DNA from: Hyphomicrobiales bacterium
GTDB taxonomy: Bacteria; Pseudomonadota; Alphaproteobacteria; Rhizobiales; Xanthobacteraceae
Assembly: GCA_026400425.1 (NCBI GenBank)
Contig: JAPLPC010000387.1
Location: forward strand, 1 to 9,968
Direction: 5' to 3'
Length of the DNA stretch: 9,968 nucleotides
Part shown: piece by piece, positions 6,183 through 9,968 of the stretch
Layout of the letters: each line of letters begins with the position of its first letter
Numbering within the stretch: position 1 is the stretch's first letter
Made by a program: the position numbers and the translations under genes
Notes under the pieces: model-generated
Database searches by the model: none
What the model saw: only the letters and a program-made list of their open reading frames with translations
What the model was told of the DNA's origin: nothing

Positions 6183-6581
6183 TCACCCGATCGCGACGCC
6201 GCCGCCGATGGTGCGGTTGAGCACTTGCGTGGTCTTTTCGATGCGCTCGGCGGCGGCGTTGAGCGCCGCGGCGACCGCGGTCTGGGTGGCGCGGGCACGG
6301 TCGGCGGCGACGACGCGCACGTCGCGCAACGCTGCCAGTTCCTCCTGCAGCGCGCGGATCTGCTGATGGGCATCGACCAGTTCGTCGGCCACCATCAATG
6401 CGGCCATCACCGTGAGCCGGGCATCGCCGATCTCGCCGAATTTGCCGCGCAGATTGGTGACGCGCGATTCGAGACTGTCCGCGAGCCGCAGCAGCCGGGT
6501 CTCCTGCCCCTCCTCGCAGGCCATGCGATATTGCCGGCCATTGATGGTGACGTTGACGTGGGTCATGCCATGATCACTCAC
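6183..6581 (-). CDS. zapA: Cell-division protein ZapA
   Basis: ZapA binds FtsZ and bundles protofilaments at the division ring. Seen: the N-terminal beta-rich head VNVTINGRQYRMACEEGQE with the ING-x-x-Y-x-M-x-C pattern, then LLRLADSLESRV, ARLTVMAALMVADELVDA, and a long coiled-coil helix (about residues 60-125). The 132-residue frame opens with GTG at 6581, which overlaps the stop of the upstream gene (GTGA) and so fits translational coupling. The ATG at 6566 (MTHVNVTING) better matches the usual ZapA N-terminus, and I cannot decide between them: the nearest purine-rich sequence, GGGAG, is about 12 nt before the GTG. The stop lies 15 bases from the convergent haloperoxidase stop, with no terminator between them. 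In relatives 6S RNA lies just downstream; here it is about 2.1 kb away. Confidence 0.9.
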   Translation of the reverse strand: MSDHGMTHVNVTINGRQYRMACEEGQETRLLRLADSLESRVTNLRGKFGEIGDARLTVMAALMVADELVDAHQQIRALQEELAALRDVRVVAADRARATQTAVAAALNAAAERIEKTTQVLNRTIGGGVAIG

Positions 6582-6922
6582 GAGATCTGCTCACTCCCGC
6601 TTGGCTCCTGCTCCGCCAGCACCGTGCGAATGGTGCCGATGGCCGTATCCAGCCTGTCGGCGATATCGCGGTTGGTGCGCTCCAGTTTGCGCGTCTTCAC
6701 CAGCGAACCGTCGAGTTCGTCGGCCAGCCGCGAACGATCGGTGCCCAGCGCCTGAATCCGGGCCGCCAGTTCGTCCTCGTCGCGATCGGCCTCGCGGCGG
6801 CGTTCGACGGCGCTTTCCAGCGCGTCCAGCGCGCTCATCAACCGGCGCGTCGCGGACTCGATCTCCTGCGCGCCGGAATTGGCGGGATCCGACGCTGACA
6901 GATGGGCGGGACGGTCAATCAT
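6578..6922 (-). CDS. DUF4164 family coiled-coil protein
   Basis: A 114-residue, highly charged protein predicted to be almost entirely alpha-helical from about residue 18 to 104 (ESATRRLMSALDALESAVERRREADRD..., then LADELDGSLVKTRKLERTNRDIADRL), with heptad-like leucine and alanine spacing. It has no signal peptide or membrane segment. It resembles the DUF4164 proteins of Rhizobiales, which sit directly ahead of zapA. Here its TGA overlaps the zapA start by 4 nt (GTGA). A cell-division or ZapA-partner role is plausible from this coupling alone. Start is ATG at 6922. No enzymatic motif is visible. Confidence 0.82.
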   Translation of the reverse strand: MIDRPAHLSASDPANSGAQEIESATRRLMSALDALESAVERRREADRDEDELAARIQALGTDRSRLADELDGSLVKTRKLERTNRDIADRLDTAIGTIRTVLAEQEPSGSEQIS

Positions 6923-7234
6923 ATCCGATGGATCAGAACCTGAAGATGTGGGACGGCGCCAAAAGCCCGTGCCGACAGGGTTTTAAGCTCCGAAATTAGG
7001 CGGGCGGCGCGTCGGACGCAACGCCAGCCCAAAACCTATGCACCGTAAAGCGGTCAAAAATCGGAGCTATCGCGCCTCATACGGCACATCGGGAATGGGC
7101 ATCGACACGGCTTGGACTCGCAGGAACCGAGATGCTATCCACCAGTTCTTCACAGCAATGCCGGAAATGCCACGACGCCGCGCTGGGTGCGGTTGCAGAC
7201 GGTTCACTCTCCTCAAAGTTACACGGAACACACC
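6923..7234. other. 312-bp divergent intergenic region between the zapA operon and tkt
   Basis: No protein gene is supported here. The TTG-started extension of tkt from 7112 lacks family resemblance and contains the likely tkt promoter. An 8-bp inverted repeat, AGCTCCGA (6986-6993) and TCGGAGCT (7061-7068), lies near the middle and could serve either divergent unit, though spacers this long are easily chance. No convincing promoter was found for the leftward DUF4164-zapA unit. Confidence 0.5.
7112..7140 (+). promoter_or_regulatory. Predicted housekeeping promoter for tkt
   Basis: TTGGAC (7112-7117), a 17-nt spacer and CTATCC (7135-7140) fit the alphaproteobacterial sigma-70 pattern (TTGAC, 17 nt, CTATAT-like). 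Transcription would begin near 7147, leaving a leader of about 88 nt before the tkt ATG at 7235. This is pattern-based only. Confidence 0.45.
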
Positions 7235-9164
7235 ATGGCGCAGGTTGATCACTCGAAAATGGCCAATGCTATTCGTGCACTGGCCATGGATGGCGTGCAG
7301 AAGGCCAATTCCGGTCATCCCGGCCTGCCGATGGGCGCCGCCGATATGGCGACGGTGCTGTTCACGCAATTCCTGAAATTCGATGCGGCCGACCCGAAAT
7401 GGCCGGATCGCGACCGCTTCATTCTGTCCGCCGGCCACGGCTCGATGCTGCTCTATGCCCTGTTGTATCTGACGGGTAATAAAGAGATGACGCTCGATGA
7501 GCTGAAGAATTTCCGTCAGCTGCATTCGGCAACCCCGGGCCACCCCGAGAATTTCCACACGCTGGGCGTCGAGACCACGACAGGCCCGCTCGGCCAGGGC
7601 ATCGCCACATCGGTCGGCTTTGCGCTCGCCGAGCGCATGTTGGCTGCGGAATATGGCGATCTCGTCGATCACTACACCTATGTGCTGTGCTCGGACGGCG
7701 ACCTGATGGAAGGCGTCAGCCACGAAGCCATCGCGCTGGCCGGCCATCTCAAGCTGTCGAAGCTGATCTTCCTGTATGACGACAACGGCATCTCCATCGA
7801 CGGCCCGCTGACCCTTGCCGATAGCGTCGATCAGGTGGCGCGGTTCAAGGCGCATCAAGCAGGCGCAATCGTCGGATCGTCCGTCGCTGATCGCGTGCAA
7901 GACCACCATCGGCTTCGGTTCGCCGAAGAAGGCTGGCACCTCGAAGGCCCATGGCGAGCCGCTCGGCGTCGAGGAAATCGCCGCGACCAAGAAGGCGCTC
8001 GGTTGGGATTATGGCCCGTTCGAAATTCCGGACGATGTGCTGAACGCATGGCGCGCGGCCGGCAGCAGGGGCGCCGCGGCGCGCACCGATTGGCAGAAGC
8101 GCTTCGACGCGCAGCCGACATCGGCGCGCGACGAATTTACGCGCCGCAACGACCACAAGCGTCCGGTGGCGATGGCGGATGCGATCCGCCAGTTGAAGCG
8201 GAAGCTGGTCGATGAGCCGCAGACCATCGCGACCCGCAAGGCCAGCGAGCTGGCGCTCGAAGCGCTGGTGCAGGTGGTGCCGGAAATGGTGATCGGCTCC
8301 GCGGATCTGACCCCGTCGAACAACACCCGCACCAAGCATGCAATCGAGGTGAAGCCCGGCGACTATGCCGGCCGCTACATCCACTACGGCATTCGCGAAA
8401 TGGGCATGGCCGCAGCCATGAACGGCATCGCGCTGCATGGCGGCTTCATTCCGGCCGGCGCGACCTTCATGTGCTTCACGGATTATGCCCGTCCGGCGAT
8501 GCGCATCTCGGCGCTGGCGCAGATCCCGGTCATCTACATCATGACCCATGATTCGATCGGCCTCGGCGAAGACGGCCCGACCCATCAGCCGGTGGAGCAT
8601 CTGGCCGCGATGCGCGCGATGCCGAACATGCGCGTGTTCCGCCCGGCCGACACCGTCGAGACGGCCGAATGCTGGCAGTTGGCGATGGAAAAAACCAACG
8701 GCCCCACCATGCTGGCGCTGTCGCGACAGAACCTGATGCCGGTGCGCACCACGCATCACGACGACAATCTCTGCGCCCATGGCGGCTACGAACTGGTGCC
8801 GGCCGATGGCAAGGCCGCCGTCTCGATCTTCGCCTCGGGTTCGGAGGTCGAGATCGCCGTCGCCGCGCAGAAAACGCTGGCCGAAAAGGGCATCCCTGCA
8901 CGCGTGGTCTCGGTGCCGTCGCTCGAACTGCTGCTGGAGCAGCCGGAAGAGCGACAGAAGGCGATCATCGGCGACGCGCCGATCAAGATCGCGGTCGAGG
9001 CTGCGGTGCGATTCGGCTGGGATGCCGTGATCGGTCACGATGGCATCTTTGTCGGCATGACGCATTTCGGTTCCAGCGCGCCGGCGAAGGAGCTGTACAA
9101 ACTGTTCAAGATTACGCCGGAAGCCGTGGTGGATGCCGCCACGCGCAAGCACAACGCGGCTTAA
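7235..9164 (+). pseudogene. tkt: Transketolase, split by an internal deletion and frameshift
   Basis: Transketolase moves two-carbon units in the pentose-phosphate and Calvin cycles using thiamine diphosphate. Frame one runs from ATG 7235 (MAQVDHSKMANAIRALAMDG; GGA 8 nt upstream). It covers NSGHPGLPMGAADMA, the SGH-to-LGQG active-site segment and the cofactor motif SDGDLMEGVSHEA...DDNGISIDG, and loses homology after VARFKAH at CAT 7853-7855. Homology resumes in another frame at ATC 7854 (IKQAQSSDRPSLIACKTTIGFG) and continues through AHGEPLG and the pyrimidine-binding domain (YIHYGIREMGMAAAMNG, TDYARPAM, LGEDGPTHQP) to TAA at 9164. About 18 residues around the expected GW...DGHD stretch are missing, consistent with loss of 53 or 56 bp. 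As read, the product is 326 residues ending at 8215, with only the first 207 native, so it should be inactive. An assembly error is the alternative. Confidence 0.9.
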
Positions 9165-9186
9165 CTCTATCGGAATGCTGGCGAAA

Positions 9187-9227
9187 TTGACACATTGCGC
9201 CAGCGTTTCATTCGGGGCATGAAACGC
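9187..9227 (+). promoter_or_regulatory. tkt-gap intergenic elements: hairpin and TTGACA
   Basis: Between tkt and gap a 9-bp perfect inverted repeat, GCGTTTCAT (9203-9211) and ATGAAACGC (9219-9227), surrounds TCGGGGC. It has no T-run, so an operator or attenuating hairpin fits better than an intrinsic terminator. A second overlapping pair, GCTGGCG (9177-9183) and CGCCAGC (9198-9204), could form an alternative fold. TTGACA at 9187-9192 is a consensus -35, but at 17-18 nt spacing only a poor -10 (ATTCGG) follows. TATATAG at 9241-9247 could be a -10 for gap. Confidence 0.35.
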
Positions 9228-9287
9228 CCGCAATGACGACTATATAGAGCCCTCACGCAAGGCTGGGCTTCAACAAGGAGAAAATGA

Positions 9288-9968
9288 ATGGCGATCCGGG
9301 TTTCGATCAACGGTTTTGGCCGCATCGGCCGCAACGTATTGCGGGCGATCTACGAGTCGGGCCGCACCGACATCGAAGTCGTCGCCATCAACGACCTCGG
9401 GCCGGTCGAGACCAACGCCCATCTGTTGCGCTTCGACAGCGTGCATGGCCGCTTCCCCGGTGAGGTCACCGTCGATGGCGACAGCATCAAGCTCGGCGAC
9501 GGCAACAAGATCAAGGTCACGTCGGTTCGCGACCCGAACACGCTGCCGTGGAAGGACCTCGGCATCGACATCGCGCTGGAATGCACCGGCATCTTCTCGG
9601 CCAAGGCAAAGGCGACCGCGCATCTGACCGCGGGCGCCAAGCGCGTGCTGGTCTCTGCACCGTCCGACGGCGCCGATGCCACCATCGTCTATGGCGTCAA
9701 CCACAAGACCCTGACCAAGGATCATCTGGTCGTCTCCAACGGTTCGTGCACCACCAACTGTCTGGCGCCCGTCGCCAAGGTGCTGAACGAGACCGTGGGC
9801 ATCGAGACCGGTTTCATGACCACGATCCACGCCTACACCGGCGACCAGCCGACCCTCGACACCCTGCACAGCGATCTGTATCGCGGCCGTGCGGCGGCGA
9901 TGTCGATGATCCCAACCTCGACCGGCGCCGCCAAGGCCATCGGCCTGGTGATGCCGGAACTTGCCGGC
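9288..9968 (+). CDS. gap: Glyceraldehyde-3-phosphate dehydrogenase, type I (3' truncated by window)
   Basis: Catalyses the phosphorylating oxidation of glyceraldehyde-3-phosphate in glycolysis and the reverse in gluconeogenesis or the Calvin cycle. The first 227 residues are present and the frame is open at the window end (family length is about 335). Seen: the Rossmann glycine motif INGFGRIGR (7-15), INDLG with D36 at the NAD-ribose position, the catalytic Cys154 in SNGSCTTNCLAP, and its partner His181 in TTIHAYTGDQ, with the usual 27-residue spacing. IPTSTGAAKAIGLVMPEL follows near the end. The start is ATG 9288 with AAGGAG seven bases upstream. An out-of-frame ATG at 9284 overlaps it and is not used. 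It follows tkt by 123 bp, the order common in this group, where pgk and fba often come next. D36 suggests NAD use, but the loop near 187 is not typical, so cofactor choice is open. Confidence 0.96.
   Translation, partial: MAIRVSINGFGRIGRNVLRAIYESGRTDIEVVAINDLGPVETNAHLLRFDSVHGRFPGEVTVDGDSIKLGDGNKIKVTSVRDPNTLPWKDLGIDIALECTGIFSAKAKATAHLTAGAKRVLVSAPSDGADATIVYGVNHKTLTKDHLVVSNGSCTTNCLAPVAKVLNETVGIETGFMTTIHAYTGDQPTLDTLHSDLYRGRAAAMSMIPTSTGAAKAIGLVMPELAG

Noticed and set aside
7815..7853. Independent start for the second transketolase half at a TTG
   Set aside because: Residues before IKQAQSSD are an out-of-frame reading of the native first half. This is a broken gene, not a separate shorter protein.
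7845..9233. Long open frame (462 codons) antisense to transketolase
   Set aside because: His/Arg-rich composition typical of a GC-rich antisense shadow; the sense strand encodes a recognisable transketolase.

Overview
The window looks like the chromosome of a GC-rich alphaproteobacterium, most likely of the Bradyrhizobium/Rhodopseudomonas group (Nitrobacteraceae). The clues are an Omp31-type outer-membrane barrel protein, a DUF4164-zapA pair, the zapA / 6S RNA / 5-formyltetrahydrofolate cyclo-ligase (fcl) neighbourhood, and a tkt-gap order. Assignment is by family recognition only; no search was run.

Layout. A plus-strand PPK2-type polyphosphate kinase (14-802) converges on a minus-strand outer-membrane protein (796-1671), with an 18-bp perfect hairpin between them. 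Next comes a minus-strand block: the YmdB-like phosphodiesterase (1883-2698) directly behind fcl (2700-3281), preceded by a ParD/ParE-type toxin-antitoxin pair (3295-3856). Upstream of that, a region without a protein gene holds a strong candidate for 6S RNA (about 3888-4052, minus). A plus-strand, exported vanadium-dependent haloperoxidase (4182-6167) follows. It lies back to back with the minus-strand cell-division pair zapA (6183-6581) and DUF4164 (6578-6922). The right end is central carbon metabolism on the plus strand: transketolase (7235-9164, broken) and glyceraldehyde-3-phosphate dehydrogenase (from 9288, cut by the window edge).

How it fits together. zapA, ssrS (6S RNA) and fcl are neighbours in many proteobacteria. 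Here all three are present in the expected orientation, but spread out: the haloperoxidase sits between zapA and ssrS, and parDE sits between ssrS and fcl. This locus appears to have taken up two accessory cargoes.

Three genes carry visible lesions. The toxin gene has an in-frame TAG, after which a normal ParE C-terminus continues for 19 codons. Transketolase has lost about 53-56 bp at a CAT microhomology, removing about 18 residues and shifting the frame. The PPK2 reading frame loses family resemblance near residue 230 and runs on through its own terminator hairpin. No wholly new multi-gene system is evident. The most interesting points are the remodelled ssrS locus, the chloroperoxidase-like active site of the haloperoxidase, and the broken tkt.
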